NCBI GenBank assembly: GCA_946414655.1
Contig: CAMKPL010000003.1
Coordinates: 76,770 to 140,769 of the forward strand
Direction of reading: 5' to 3'
DNA: 64,000 nt
From: an uncultured Caryophanales bacterium
GTDB lineage: Bacteria > Bacillota_I > Bacilli_A > RFN20 > CAG-826
In this document: positions 19,381 to 28,170 of the stretch, one piece after another
Layout of the letters: each line of letters starts with the position of its first letter
Position numbering within the stretch: position 1 is the stretch's first letter
Made by a program: the position numbers and the translations under genes
Notes under the pieces: model-generated
Databases searched by the model: none
Told to the model about the DNA's origin: nothing
The model's input: only the letters and a program-made list of their open reading frames with translations

Positions 19381-19629
19381 ATGAAAAATACAGTTATGTG
19401 CATTACTGCAACCGAATTTAAAAAGAACTTAGGTAAATATTTAGAACTCGGAGAACACCAGGAAATTTTAATCATGAAAAATGGACGAGTTCGAACAAGA
19501 CTTGTTCCAGCATCAATTGATGTCGACAAAATCCTTGATGAATTACAAGGATGTTGTGAGGGTGCTGACTTCTCTTTAGATAATGCTAAAACAGAATATT
19601 TCAACAAAAAATATGGTTATCATTTTTGA
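19381..19629 (+). CDS. Phd/YefM-family antitoxin
   Basis: Antitoxin of 82 residues. The N-terminal part (CITATEFKKNLGKYLELGEH, then EILIMKNGRVRTRLVPA) is the Phd/YefM DNA-binding fold; the C-terminal tail (about 55-82) should wrap and block the toxin. AATGGAGGT precedes the start. The last 17 bases overlap the toxin gene, as expected for coupled translation. Two palindromic operators lie upstream. Confidence 0.85.
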   Translation: MKNTVMCITATEFKKNLGKYLELGEHQEILIMKNGRVRTRLVPASIDVDKILDELQGCCEGADFSLDNAKTEYFNKKYGYHF

Positions 19630-20041
19630 TACTTGTGTTGTTTTAGATTATCTTTTGGATCGAAAACCATATAGTGATCATTCACGTAAGCTATTTAAGC
19701 TTGCTGGTGACTACCACTTTGATGGTTTAATTACAGTCAAAACCATTTGTGACATCCATTACTTCTTAAAAAGATTTCATCATGATGAAGTTGTTGTTCG
19801 ATCATTGATTAATAACTTATTAAAGATTCTCAATTGTGCTGATTCATCAACAATTGATATGTATGGTGCATTAAAATCCGATCTTGTTGATTTCGAAGAT
19901 GCTTTAATCGAATGTGCGGCATCAAGAATTAAAGCTGATTATATTGTGACTAGAAATATGAAAGACTTTAAGAAATCTCGAGTTCCAGCGATTCTTCCTG
20001 AAGATTTAATGAAAATATTACCTAATTACTCGATTGATTAA
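19613..20041 (+). CDS. PIN-domain ribonuclease toxin (VapC-like)
   Basis: Toxin of 142 residues. The first acidic residue lies in FDTCVVLDYLLDR, and downstream acids lie in DLVDFEDALIECAA and YIVTRNMKDF, giving the PIN active-site pattern for metal-dependent RNA cleavage. A longer frame begins at 19583, but ATG 19613 starts exactly at the beginning of the PIN fold and overlaps the antitoxin stop. Pairing of Phd-type antitoxins with PIN toxins is common. Specific RNA target unknown. Confidence 0.85.
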   Translation: MVIIFDTCVVLDYLLDRKPYSDHSRKLFKLAGDYHFDGLITVKTICDIHYFLKRFHHDEVVVRSLINNLLKILNCADSSTIDMYGALKSDLVDFEDALIECAASRIKADYIVTRNMKDFKKSRVPAILPEDLMKILPNYSID

Positions 20042-20049
20042 TTCAATCT

Positions 20050-20082
20050 AAAAGGCGAGGCCAAACGGTCTCACCTTTAATC
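20050..20082. terminator. Bidirectional terminator between the toxin and the C11 protease
   Basis: Imperfect stem AAAGG-GAG-CC/GG-CTC-CCTTT with loop AAAC lies between two convergent genes. The minus-strand side is followed by CTTTTAG, the plus-strand side by a weaker T tract. Confidence 0.6.
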
Positions 20083-20093
20083 ATGAGTTTTGA

Positions 20094-23000
20094 TTAATCA
20101 CCGTATGAATTAACGATGGATCTCCAGTTCGTGAAGTTTGTCTGAGATGAAGTGTAAACACTAGAAGTGCTACATGTGTATCCAGAACCATCCTTCATTG
20201 GGAAGAAGCAACATAATCCATATGAGTTACCAGCTTGTGTTCCAGCTTTGCTATATGCAACAAGGTTAGCGAATGCAGTTAGTACCGCACTTGTCTGAGC
20301 TGATGCTCCACTAAATGCCGACGTTGCACGTATCTTGTTCACGACATCTTTAGCATCCAAGATACCAAAGTAGCTATAACCTTCGCAATCACTATCCGAT
20401 CCGTAGTATTGACATGTCTTCATTAATGTCTGGAACTTGCTCTTTCCATAGGAACTAATCATCGAGTTAATGGTTGATGACATTGTTTCCCATGCGCTCT
20501 TATATGCAGACATATATGAGAGATCAAGATATGAGAGTGTTTGATCACTGCTTGAACCTTGTTCGGCAAGGAAGCTATCACAAATAGCTTTTAAGATATT
20601 TGGTGTAGTCTTCTTTGCATATGCGTCATCAATCCAGTTATCATAATCCCAACCAGCACCGGCTTCAGATTCTTCAGAAGCAACCATGTAGTTAAAGTAT
20701 TGTGAATTAAATTCCGCAATATCTTGAACTTGCATTAAGCAAGCATCATAGCCAATCCATTCAAACTTGTCAGATGTTGATCTTCCAAGAGATGTGAATG
20801 TATTAGCGACAGCTGTCTTAACTTCAGAGTTAGTTAAGCAGTCTGAACTATAGTTTTCATCATAACAAACACCACGCATAGCACCACCGTGGTTCCAGAG
20901 AATTAAACTAATTCTATCGGCTGGATAAGTTTGGACACCCCAAGTTAAGAAGCTTTGTAATGTGCTTGTTAAGCCCATGTTGGCTTTTGTTTCTTGAGAG
21001 TCTCTTACAAGAGACTTGTTCGCGACATGGTATCTTTCAAGATAGGACTTATTAATACCGTGTGTGGTCTTCCAGCACTTGGCACCACCAGTTTCAATAA
21101 CGACGTTAACATCATCTGGTTGACTACCAACCTTTAAGATTTCTGTAATATCACCAGATGCATAGCCAGATGCACTACTTGCACTTGTTTGACCATTACT
21201 TTCAAGGTCAGATCCACAGAGATAAATCAGTATTGTTTGATCATCTTGTGTTTGTTCAACAACAGTAACAGTACATTGTGCGTAGATGCTTGTAATATTT
21301 GTAAGCGTAGCGCGAATGACAGCTGTGTTACCAGCAATTGCGTTGCTGGAAATTGAAACAACACCAGAACTACTAACAGAAATGTTAGAACTACCGCTAT
21401 AACGCGTCCAAGTAACTTCTTTATTGTGGTTTGCGTTGGAAGGATTATAGTTGACAGCCAGAGTCTTTGAACCACCAGGTGCTAATTCAAGGCTAGAAGG
21501 CTCAATTGAAATCGATGTTGGGTCTGTTTCTACAGCTTCACCAGTTACAATTGTGATGGTTGTACATTGTGGTGTGCTACTACCGCCAGAAATCTTAAAG
21601 TATGTATATCCGGTCAAATCATAAACACCACCACTTATTGTAATAGCGGTTGAAGGATTTGATGATGTTCCACCATAAACGGTAAATGATCCTTGCGCGA
21701 TTCCGCCAATTGTAACCGATTGCAATTCAAGAGCGGTTGTATTGTACAAATATCCAGAATTTGTCTTAAATTGGATAGCAGAACTTTGTAAACAAACATT
21801 CGATGTTGTGTAGGACATAGTTGTTCCTTCACTACCAGTTTTCGAATGTGAACCATCGTTCTTAGCATATCCACCAGAAACGAAATCTGATGTTGTAATT
21901 GTAAATGTTTCTTCATTGGCTTGCTGGCTACCAGAACCTGTAACGGTTATTGTACATGTTCCTTTCTTTGTGTTATCAGCAGCAGAAGTTGCAGTAATGG
22001 TTGTTGTTCCTTCTGCTTTTGCTGTAACAAGACCGTTGGATGAAACAGTCGCTACCGATGTAACGCTAGATGTCCATGTGACAATCTTGTTTGTTGCGTT
22101 ACTTGGGGCAATTGTAGCTGTCAATTGTTGCGTGGCATCAACAGCAATACTTGCACTTGCAGGTGAAACAGTGACACCTGTAACAGCAATAGCAGTAACT
22201 GTAATATCAACATATGCTGATACCGTCCCGCTATTTGCAGCCTCAGCTGTTGCAGTAATTCTTGCATTACCTACAGCAACACCAGTAATAATACCTTCAC
22301 TACTTACTGTTGCAACGCTCGTTGCGTTAGATGAGAATGTTACGTTCTTCACGTTTGTATCGCTTGGTGAATAATTAACATCAATTGAAGTTGTACCACC
22401 AATTGAAACAGATGTTGAACCAACATCTAATGAAATTGAAGTTGGATAAACAGGATCAACTTGGGTTGTATAATACTTAGCTTTCCAAATTGCAAAGCGT
22501 GTACTTGCAGTAATAGTAATATCAGTTTGTGAAGTTACGCCTGTAAGTGTCGTTTCACAATAATAATCCGATTCTGTTCCGGCTAATGAATATGCACTTC
22601 CACTACCAGAGATGCCAGTATCACCTTCTAATGTGAATGAAGATGTACCAAGTGTAGCACCAGACAAACTGATAACAGAAGTATTACCAGCCCAGCCAGC
22701 TCCATAGAATGAAAGTTTTGTTGCACCAGCACCAACAGTAATTGTCATACTTCCTGATGCTTTTGAAGTTCCAACCTTAACGCCTTCGTTACCGTCAACC
22801 GTACAAGCCATAGCGCTTGTTCCGGCTGCCATATCGGCATCAAAATCAGTTTGCACTGGTTTTGCAGTAACAGTAATGTCGATGTAACCATAAACTGAGC
22901 TTCCATCTGTAGCTGTTGCTGTAATACGTGCTTCACCTTCGCTAACACCTGTGACTAAACCGTTTGTATTAACGGTTGCAATACTCTCATGGTTACTTGA

Positions 23001-24785
23001 CCATGTAACAGTTTGAACGGTCGCGTCATTTGGCGTGACAGAAGCGGTTAATTGAAGTTGAGATTCTTCTTCAACAGTTGCACTTGCGCCAGTAACACTA
23101 ATTCCAGTAACTGGAATAGCATTAACGGTAATAGCAACAGTTCCAAAGACAGAAGAGTTGGTATTTGATGTAACTTTGATTGTCCAAGTTCCTGCCGTAC
23201 CAAATAATGATGTAATTGGTGTTACAACAGAGCTTGGATTAATAAGAGTTAATGTGACTCCTTTTGAACCGAAGTTGCTATAAGCAACATTTGATTCATT
23301 GTAAGCCGGATTATTGTATGTTAAGTTAGCGGTAATACCACTTGTATAGTCAGATAATTTTTGAGCAGTATTAAAGAGAATGTTTGTACTGTTAACTTCA
23401 ATGCCAGTCAATAACAAGTGATAACCAACAGTAATTTGATAATGAATTGGTTCGAAGTTCTTGTATGAGACATAAACATCATACGTGCCTTCTGCGCCAA
23501 ATGCTTTACTTGTGTCAATTGCTGTTCCAGAACTATTTTTAACGACATAAGAATAACCATCATCCCCGCCTTTAGAGATTGGGAATGTGTTTGATGTAGG
23601 AGCGTTTGTTCGTCCTGTAACAGTTAAACCATTTGATGAATCAAAGACTTCATCGTGTAAGTAGGATGTTTGTTTTGAATCACTAATGTTGAATCCGATT
23701 GTATCAACAGGAGTATCATAATCATAATGCCCTTCTGTTGTCGTTTCTCTAAAGAGATAGTGTTCGCCACTTGGATTACTTTTAGTAGCAGCAAACTCAG
23801 GCGTTGATGAGCTTGAGTGATAGTAATAGTTAATATATAAGTCTTTACTTGTCACATCAGCATTTTTAATGGTGACAAGATTACTATCATTAATGGTAAT
23901 AGTCCAGTTCACACCGGATTGAGAACTACTAGCAGTGAATCCTAGATCAACGTAACTTCCGCTTGTATATCCATAAAGATAATTCGAACCATTCTTAAAT
24001 TTAAATGATCCGTTAGAACCATTTTCAACAGTCCAAAGAGATTGAGATGTGTATGTTGCTGTCTGTTTATCATTTGATAAAGAAATAGCAGTTGCCTTGG
24101 TATAATAGGTAGCTTGCAGTTCGGACTTCAAAGCATAGTAAGAAGAATGTGTCGAATCTTGCCCAACAATTAAAACTTTATCTCCGGCAACAATTGAATT
24201 TGATTTTGTGACTCTTTGATAAACGGTTTCTCCAGCAACATATTCTCCGCTTGCTTCTGGGTTTGGATCGCATGAATAAGTGTAATTAATAGATGTAATA
24301 TCAGCTGCAGCACCATTCGCCTTGAATTCAATAAAATAAGGCATACTGCCCAAGTCATATTTTTGGCCACTAGTCATTTGGGCATATTCTTGCCATGTTG
24401 CGCCATCATAGGATGCGCGGAACTGGAATGTTCCACTAGTAGAAAAGACAGCAGTAATGCTGGTAATAGATGTGATTTGGGTTGTATTTTTCAATGTCGC
24501 ATCTGAATTCAAATGAACATGCTTTCCGCTAGCGGCAGATGCGCTAGAGTAATTAAAGGTAATTGGATAACCTCTTTTGTTATAATGAGTATGATCTCCA
24601 GAGGAAGAAACTGCGTTAGTGTTATCTAATGCGAAAGAATATTCAGAACCTGTAGCACGACCTGGAAGTAACGCCATCGAGAGATTGCTGTTAGTTAAAA
24701 TCAGGGTAATTGCTAATATAAGAGCACCAAAAAAGGCTAAACCAGCATATAGTTTACCTCGGCTCATTTTAAGTAAGTGTGTCAT
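20094..24785 (-). CDS. Secreted clostripain-family (C11) cysteine protease with Big_2 repeats
   Basis: Large exported protease of 1563 residues. The C-terminal 380 residues are the C11 domain: catalytic His in LILWNHGGAMRG and Cys in WIGYDACLMQVQDIAEF, with a typical QTILIYLCGSDLES start. An N-terminal membrane signal (about 11-32) is followed by about 600 residues of beta-sandwich modules and at least four Big_2 units (about 555-640, 765-850, 855-935 and 1080-1160; e.g. TWTSSVTSVATVSSNGLVTA). No wall-sorting signal is visible. Family members usually cut after Arg or Lys. The start at 24785 follows a weak GGAAGA; a Met six codons on is possible. Confidence 0.9.
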   Translation of the reverse strand: MTHLLKMSRGKLYAGLAFFGALILAITLILTNSNLSMALLPGRATGSEYSFALDNTNAVSSSGDHTHYNKRGYPITFNYSSASAASGKHVHLNSDATLKNTTQITSITSITAVFSTSGTFQFRASYDGATWQEYAQMTSGQKYDLGSMPYFIEFKANGAAADITSINYTYSCDPNPEASGEYVAGETVYQRVTKSNSIVAGDKVLIVGQDSTHSSYYALKSELQATYYTKATAISLSNDKQTATYTSQSLWTVENGSNGSFKFKNGSNYLYGYTSGSYVDLGFTASSSQSGVNWTITINDSNLVTIKNADVTSKDLYINYYYHSSSSTPEFAATKSNPSGEHYLFRETTTEGHYDYDTPVDTIGFNISDSKQTSYLHDEVFDSSNGLTVTGRTNAPTSNTFPISKGGDDGYSYVVKNSSGTAIDTSKAFGAEGTYDVYVSYKNFEPIHYQITVGYHLLLTGIEVNSTNILFNTAQKLSDYTSGITANLTYNNPAYNESNVAYSNFGSKGVTLTLINPSSVVTPITSLFGTAGTWTIKVTSNTNSSVFGTVAITVNAIPVTGISVTGASATVEEESQLQLTASVTPNDATVQTVTWSSNHESIATVNTNGLVTGVSEGEARITATATDGSSVYGYIDITVTAKPVQTDFDADMAAGTSAMACTVDGNEGVKVGTSKASGSMTITVGAGATKLSFYGAGWAGNTSVISLSGATLGTSSFTLEGDTGISGSGSAYSLAGTESDYYCETTLTGVTSQTDITITASTRFAIWKAKYYTTQVDPVYPTSISLDVGSTSVSIGGTTSIDVNYSPSDTNVKNVTFSSNATSVATVSSEGIITGVAVGNARITATAEAANSGTVSAYVDITVTAIAVTGVTVSPASASIAVDATQQLTATIAPSNATNKIVTWTSSVTSVATVSSNGLVTAKAEGTTTITATSAADNTKKGTCTITVTGSGSQQANEETFTITTSDFVSGGYAKNDGSHSKTGSEGTTMSYTTSNVCLQSSAIQFKTNSGYLYNTTALELQSVTIGGIAQGSFTVYGGTSSNPSTAITISGGVYDLTGYTYFKISGGSSTPQCTTITIVTGEAVETDPTSISIEPSSLELAPGGSKTLAVNYNPSNANHNKEVTWTRYSGSSNISVSSSGVVSISSNAIAGNTAVIRATLTNITSIYAQCTVTVVEQTQDDQTILIYLCGSDLESNGQTSASSASGYASGDITEILKVGSQPDDVNVVIETGGAKCWKTTHGINKSYLERYHVANKSLVRDSQETKANMGLTSTLQSFLTWGVQTYPADRISLILWNHGGAMRGVCYDENYSSDCLTNSEVKTAVANTFTSLGRSTSDKFEWIGYDACLMQVQDIAEFNSQYFNYMVASEESEAGAGWDYDNWIDDAYAKKTTPNILKAICDSFLAEQGSSSDQTLSYLDLSYMSAYKSAWETMSSTINSMISSYGKSKFQTLMKTCQYYGSDSDCEGYSYFGILDAKDVVNKIRATSAFSGASAQTSAVLTAFANLVAYSKAGTQAGNSYGLCCFFPMKDGSGYTCSTSSVYTSSQTNFTNWRSIVNSYGD

Positions 24786-24799
24786 AAGAGATTCTTCCG

Positions 24800-24883
24800 T
24801 AGCTAGAGAGCTTGTTTTCTCTAGCGCGAATAGCCTATGCGAAGAGAATGAATATTATAACCCCACTCCAAGCCATTTTTCAA
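24800..24883 (-). promoter_or_regulatory. Promoter and leader hairpin of the C11 protease gene
   Basis: Minus-strand TTGAAA (24878-24883) and TATAAT (24854-24859) are 18 bp apart, giving a leader of about 62 nt. The leader contains a perfect 8-bp hairpin, GCTAGAGA/TCTCTAGC (about 24803-24828), that could stabilise the mRNA or act in attenuation. Confidence 0.6.
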
Positions 24884-24907
24884 AGTTTAATTTATAATTA
24901 ATTTAAG

Positions 24908-24926
24908 TAAGGTTAGCCTTATCTAA
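24908..24926. promoter_or_regulatory. DtxR-family operator-like box
   Basis: TAAGGTTAGCCTTATCTAA fits the classical DtxR consensus TWAGGTTAGSCTAACCTWA at 17 of 19 positions. It lies 25 bp upstream of the -35 box of the C11 gene and just upstream of a possible TTGTGT/TTAATA promoter for the PAP2 gene. A DtxR/MntR-type regulator is encoded at 18819. Confidence 0.5.
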
Positions 24927-25022
24927 CCGATTTGTGTGATTCTATCGGATGTTTTTAATATTTTCTTATTTCATATTTATTTTTAATTTGTTTGTTGATT
25001 ACAATATTTACGGAGTCTCTTT

Positions 25023-25913
25023 ATGAAAAAATTACGTCTACATCTATACATTATTCTTGGATTCTTTGTGATGACGTTTGTTCTTGGTACGTTCCTTGAT
25101 GAACAAGTCTCACAAGCAATCATTTCTCGAGACAACGCCTTTGGATTATTTGTTTCATCCATTGGAACACTTCCAGGTTATTTATTGTTCTCCTTTATTG
25201 GAGGAGGATTCTTGTCTATTGCCTTAAAAAAGCAATATAAGATTGGATACAATGTTGTTTTTATTGTTCTATGTGTGGCTTGTTTTGGATTAAACATCTT
25301 CTTTGCTGGAAGAGAGTTCTTTGGTCCAAACGGATTTTATAATCCATCTATTAAATGGCTTGGGTATGTAATTGTTGTTCCGTTTGCATCTGGGATGACT
25401 TATCTTGGCTATTACTTGTTTAACAAAAGTGATCGAAAGGGAATTTGGATTATTTTATTAATCAGTGCCTTCTTTATTTTTATGGCGCTTGTTCCAGGGG
25501 TAACTCTTCTTAAGAGTATCTTCCACCGCCCAAGATATAGAAGTCTAACCTTATATGAATCAATTGATTTCCATAACTGGTATCAGCCATGCAAGAACTA
25601 TAAGGATTTGATGTCTCTAACTGGATTAACTAGTGAAGAATTTAAATCTTTCCCAAGCGGACACGCTGGAGGAAGCGCACTAACAATTATGTTCGCATTA
25701 CTTGTTCCTTACTTTGTAAAAGGACAAGAAAAGATTCAACTTCCATTGCTATATGGATCATTTGTTTGGGTGATTCTTGTTTCATTCTCAAGAATTCTTG
25801 TTGGCGCACACTTCTTAAGCGATGTCTCAATGGGAGCGATACTCACTATTTTGATGATTGTGTGCGCAAATGAGTGCGTGATATACGCAGAAAGAAAACT
25901 CGAGATAAATTAA
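25023..25913 (+). CDS. PAP2-family membrane phosphatase
   Basis: Integral membrane phosphatase of 296 residues with about seven membrane segments. The three-part active site is present: KSIFHRPRYRS, FPSGHAGGSA and SRILVGAHFLSD. Such enzymes remove phosphate from phosphatidic acid, undecaprenyl diphosphate or related lipids on the outer face of the membrane. ACGGAGTCTCTTT precedes the ATG. The gene overlaps the convergent RhuM-PLD gene by 4 bp. Lipid substrate cannot be told from sequence. A DtxR-like box lies about 97 bp upstream. Confidence 0.88.
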   Translation: MKKLRLHLYIILGFFVMTFVLGTFLDEQVSQAIISRDNAFGLFVSSIGTLPGYLLFSFIGGGFLSIALKKQYKIGYNVVFIVLCVACFGLNIFFAGREFFGPNGFYNPSIKWLGYVIVVPFASGMTYLGYYLFNKSDRKGIWIILLISAFFIFMALVPGVTLLKSIFHRPRYRSLTLYESIDFHNWYQPCKNYKDLMSLTGLTSEEFKSFPSGHAGGSALTIMFALLVPYFVKGQEKIQLPLLYGSFVWVILVSFSRILVGAHFLSDVSMGAILTILMIVCANECVIYAERKLEIN

Positions 25914-26803
25914 GCTATTTTACTTTGATTGATTCGATTTTGAAGGATGTCGATATATTCGGCATCTTTTATTTGAGTCACACCAAATGTTTTGTTTCCT
26001 ACAGAGTTTAATGAGGTGCCGATTTGAAAACATTTATTTTGATCAATAATAATGAATCGATCATGGAATGAATTGGTAATAAACAATTTAAAGAGCGCAT
26101 TCTGTTTGCGGAATAATTCTACCTCTAATTCATTATTCATTTTATTAATTGAAGTAAAAACCTCAATTTTGACACCCTTATTTATATAAGTTAAGTAACT
26201 TAACGCGACTTTATCAAAGTATGGATCGACAATAATAACACTATGTTTAGCGCTATTTAGAATTTCGCTAAGATAATGCTTTGCGTTATAGAACTCACCT
26301 TCAAAAAACAGTCTATCCGAGATATTGCCTCGATCAATATCTTCTTCAATTTTGGTGATTTTACTCTCGAGATATTTAACATGTGTATTTAACATATTCC
26401 AATCATCGACGGTTATCTCTATCTTTTTAGGATTAACAACATAACCTTTAATTAAATAATCCTTTAGCACGCGATTTGCCCATTTTCTAAATAAGATACC
26501 ATTCTTAGAATGGACGCGATAACCCAAAGATATAATTAAATCGAGATTAAAATACTCAATTTCTCTTCTAATCTCTCGGTCACCTTCAATTTGAACAGTT
26601 GCATTTTTTGCAACAGTTGAACCACGATCTAATTCTTTTTCTTTGAAAATATTATTAATATGACGAGATATTACTGATTTATCTCGACCATATAGCGTGC
26701 AAAGTTCTTTCAAAGACAGCCAGACCGTATCTTCACTTGGAGACACACTTACATCTAATTCAAAGTCTCCATTATTGAATTTTACAATTTCTAAATTTTG
26801 CAT
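25910..26803 (-). CDS. RhuM-like protein fused to a phospholipase-D-type nuclease domain
   Basis: A 297-residue fusion. The N-terminal half (about 1-145) is RhuM-like, with VWLSLKELCTLYGRDKSVIS, FNLDLIISLGYRVHSKNG and FRKWANRVLKDYL. The C-terminal part (about 180-297) has a single PLD-like motif, FHDRFIIIDQNKCFQIGTSL, preceded by VIIVDPYFDK, as in nucleases that form one active site per dimer. A coiled stretch (LESKITKIEEDID) joins them. ATG 26803 follows AAAGGAGTACAAT. RhuM proteins are common in islands and near restriction systems. A defence or mobile-element role is an inference. Confidence 0.8.
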   Translation of the reverse strand: MQNLEIVKFNNGDFELDVSVSPSEDTVWLSLKELCTLYGRDKSVISRHINNIFKEKELDRGSTVAKNATVQIEGDREIRREIEYFNLDLIISLGYRVHSKNGILFRKWANRVLKDYLIKGYVVNPKKIEITVDDWNMLNTHVKYLESKITKIEEDIDRGNISDRLFFEGEFYNAKHYLSEILNSAKHSVIIVDPYFDKVALSYLTYINKGVKIEVFTSINKMNNELEVELFRKQNALFKLFITNSFHDRFIIIDQNKCFQIGTSLNSVGNKTFGVTQIKDAEYIDILQNRINQSKIA

Positions 26804-26876
26804 ATTGTACTCCTTTATTGAATTAACACACATTTAAGCACGCAGGGGAATATATCTGTCAAGAGGGGGGTATATG

Positions 26877-26945
26877 TTGCTTTAATTAATATTATTAATT
26901 GGTAGATATATATACTTGGTAGAATAATAATATTAATTTAAGCAA
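26877..26945. repeat. 20-bp inverted repeat with internal TTGGTAGA direct repeats
   Basis: Arms 26877-26896 and 26926-26945 are complementary at 19 of 20 positions around a 29-bp centre. The centre holds two direct copies of TTGGTAGA (26899-26906 and 26916-26923). It lies 75 bp upstream of the RhuM-PLD gene, with two G-runs (GGGG, GGGGGG) in between. It could be an operator or a mobile-element end. Confidence 0.65.
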
Positions 26946-26974
26946 AATATTTTTTCAGACTAAGAAGATAAGTT

Positions 26975-27115
26975 TTGATATCAATACCAGTGCCGACGTG
27001 TCGGACAAATCCCTTTGGCAGAATCATCTTCTTTATTGAAAAATAAGATTGATTCTCTTAAAATAAATTAGAGAATCCAAGGTATGGCGATTGGTGCCCC
27101 GTTCGGTTCTCATTT
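26975..27115 (+). ncRNA. Possible structured leader or small RNA upstream of the GH114 gene
   Basis: Several nested helices can be drawn: outer ATACC/GGTAT, CCGA/TCGG or TGCC/GGCA, GAATCA/TGATTC with inner TTATT/AATAA, and an 8-bp GATTCTCT/AGAGAATC hairpin. They form a multibranch arrangement of about 120 nt, ending near a T-run at about 27112. It matches no riboswitch I recognise. Some pairings exclude each other and only one copy is visible, so support is structural only. With the inverted repeat to its left it fills the gene-less stretch 26804-27235. Confidence 0.35.
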
Positions 27116-27235
27116 TTTATAGATTATTTTTTCCGGATTAATATTCGGAATTTTTATTTATTAAAAAGATATTTCTTTGAAATATAAAATTTTTTCGTGG
27201 GACACTTATAGTGCGAGTGTGTAGAATATAGGCGC

Positions 27236-28096
27236 ATGAAAAAACTTTGGTTTTTGATTCCTTTATTAACAATTTCTTTAACTGCGTGTAATCCTTCAAA
27301 AAAGAAAACATCCAAAGGAGAATACACCGCTCCACAGAAATATGGAGTTTTTCTTGGATGTGATTCAAGTAGTGTTAATAAAATTAAAAACTATCCAAAT
27401 GTCGCGATTGATTTAGATAGCTTTAATACAAACGCTATTTCAACACTCAAACAAAGTGATTGCTTTATTTATGCTTATTTATCGGTTGGATCACTAGAGA
27501 AATATCGTTCTTATTATGAAACGTATAAAGATTTAACATTTATGGATTATAAAAACTGGCCAGATGAAAGATGGGTTGATGTTTCAAATTCTTCTTGGCA
27601 GAAACATATCCTAAGTGAAGCTAATAGACTTAAAGATCTTGGTGCAGATGGAATCTTTATGGATAACTTTGATGTCTACTATATTGCATCCGAAGTCTAT
27701 CAAGGAAGCGATATTAATAAAGAAGACATCTATCAAGGTTGTTTAAAGATGCTAAATGATCTTAGTTCCACCGGAATGAAACTAATGATTAATTCAGGAA
27801 CTGATTTTCTTGAAAGAATGAAAGATGAAAATCGTCCTGAATTAGTAAAGATTAAAGCGTATGCTCAAGAATGTATCTTCTCCAAAATTGAAGATTATGA
27901 AAACAATGTCTTCTCTAGACAAGAAGCAAAAGAAAAAGAATATCTTATCAGTGTTGTAGAGTTCATGAGATATTATGGGGATGTTCTCTTTATCGAGTAC
28001 ACAAAAGACAACACTTTAAAGAAAGAAATCCAAGAGTATTGTGATGAATATAATTACCTCTATTACATCTCTGAAACAATTGATCTAAAAATTTAA
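27236..28096 (+). CDS. GH114-like (TM1410-type) lipoprotein
   Basis: Predicted surface lipoprotein of 286 residues with lipobox SLTAC. It has the barrel motifs of the TM1410/endo-alpha-1,4-polygalactosaminidase group: VAIDLDSFN, FIYAYLSVGSLEKYR and LGADGIFMDNFDVYY, the last carrying the acidic residues expected at the active site. GH114 enzymes act on alpha-1,4-linked galactosamine polymers such as those in biofilm matrix. Length is normal. No Shine-Dalgarno is visible (ATAGGCGC before ATG), suggesting a short or absent leader. GTGCGAGT at 27211 resembles the repeat at the protease promoter, but only over 8 bp. Confidence 0.75.
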   Translation: MKKLWFLIPLLTISLTACNPSKKKTSKGEYTAPQKYGVFLGCDSSSVNKIKNYPNVAIDLDSFNTNAISTLKQSDCFIYAYLSVGSLEKYRSYYETYKDLTFMDYKNWPDERWVDVSNSSWQKHILSEANRLKDLGADGIFMDNFDVYYIASEVYQGSDINKEDIYQGCLKMLNDLSSTGMKLMINSGTDFLERMKDENRPELVKIKAYAQECIFSKIEDYENNVFSRQEAKEKEYLISVVEFMRYYGDVLFIEYTKDNTLKKEIQEYCDEYNYLYYISETIDLKI

Positions 28097-28098
28097 AA

Positions 28099-28153
28099 TA
28101 TCCAGCAATTTTTGGATAAATACAAAAAATCTCACCGAATTGACGAGATTTTT
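28099..28153. terminator. Two terminator hairpins between convergent genes
   Basis: The first hairpin, 28099-28118, read on the minus strand, is TATCCA/TGGATA with loop AAAATTGC, a member of the recurring AATTGC-loop family. The second, 28124-28153, is AAAAATCTC/GAGATTTTT and is flanked by A and T runs, so it can work in both directions. Confidence 0.75.
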
Positions 28154-28170
28154 AAATAACTATAAATTGA

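Noticed and set aside
21916..22374. A 152-residue open frame on the plus strand inside the C11 protease gene
   Set aside because: It mirrors the Thr/Val/Ala-rich Big_2 repeats on the other strand, has no Shine-Dalgarno and no recognisable domain.
27211..27228. A third copy of the protease-promoter repeat before the GH114-like gene
   Set aside because: Only GTGCGAGT (8 bp) matches; the rest of the 17-bp repeat diverges.
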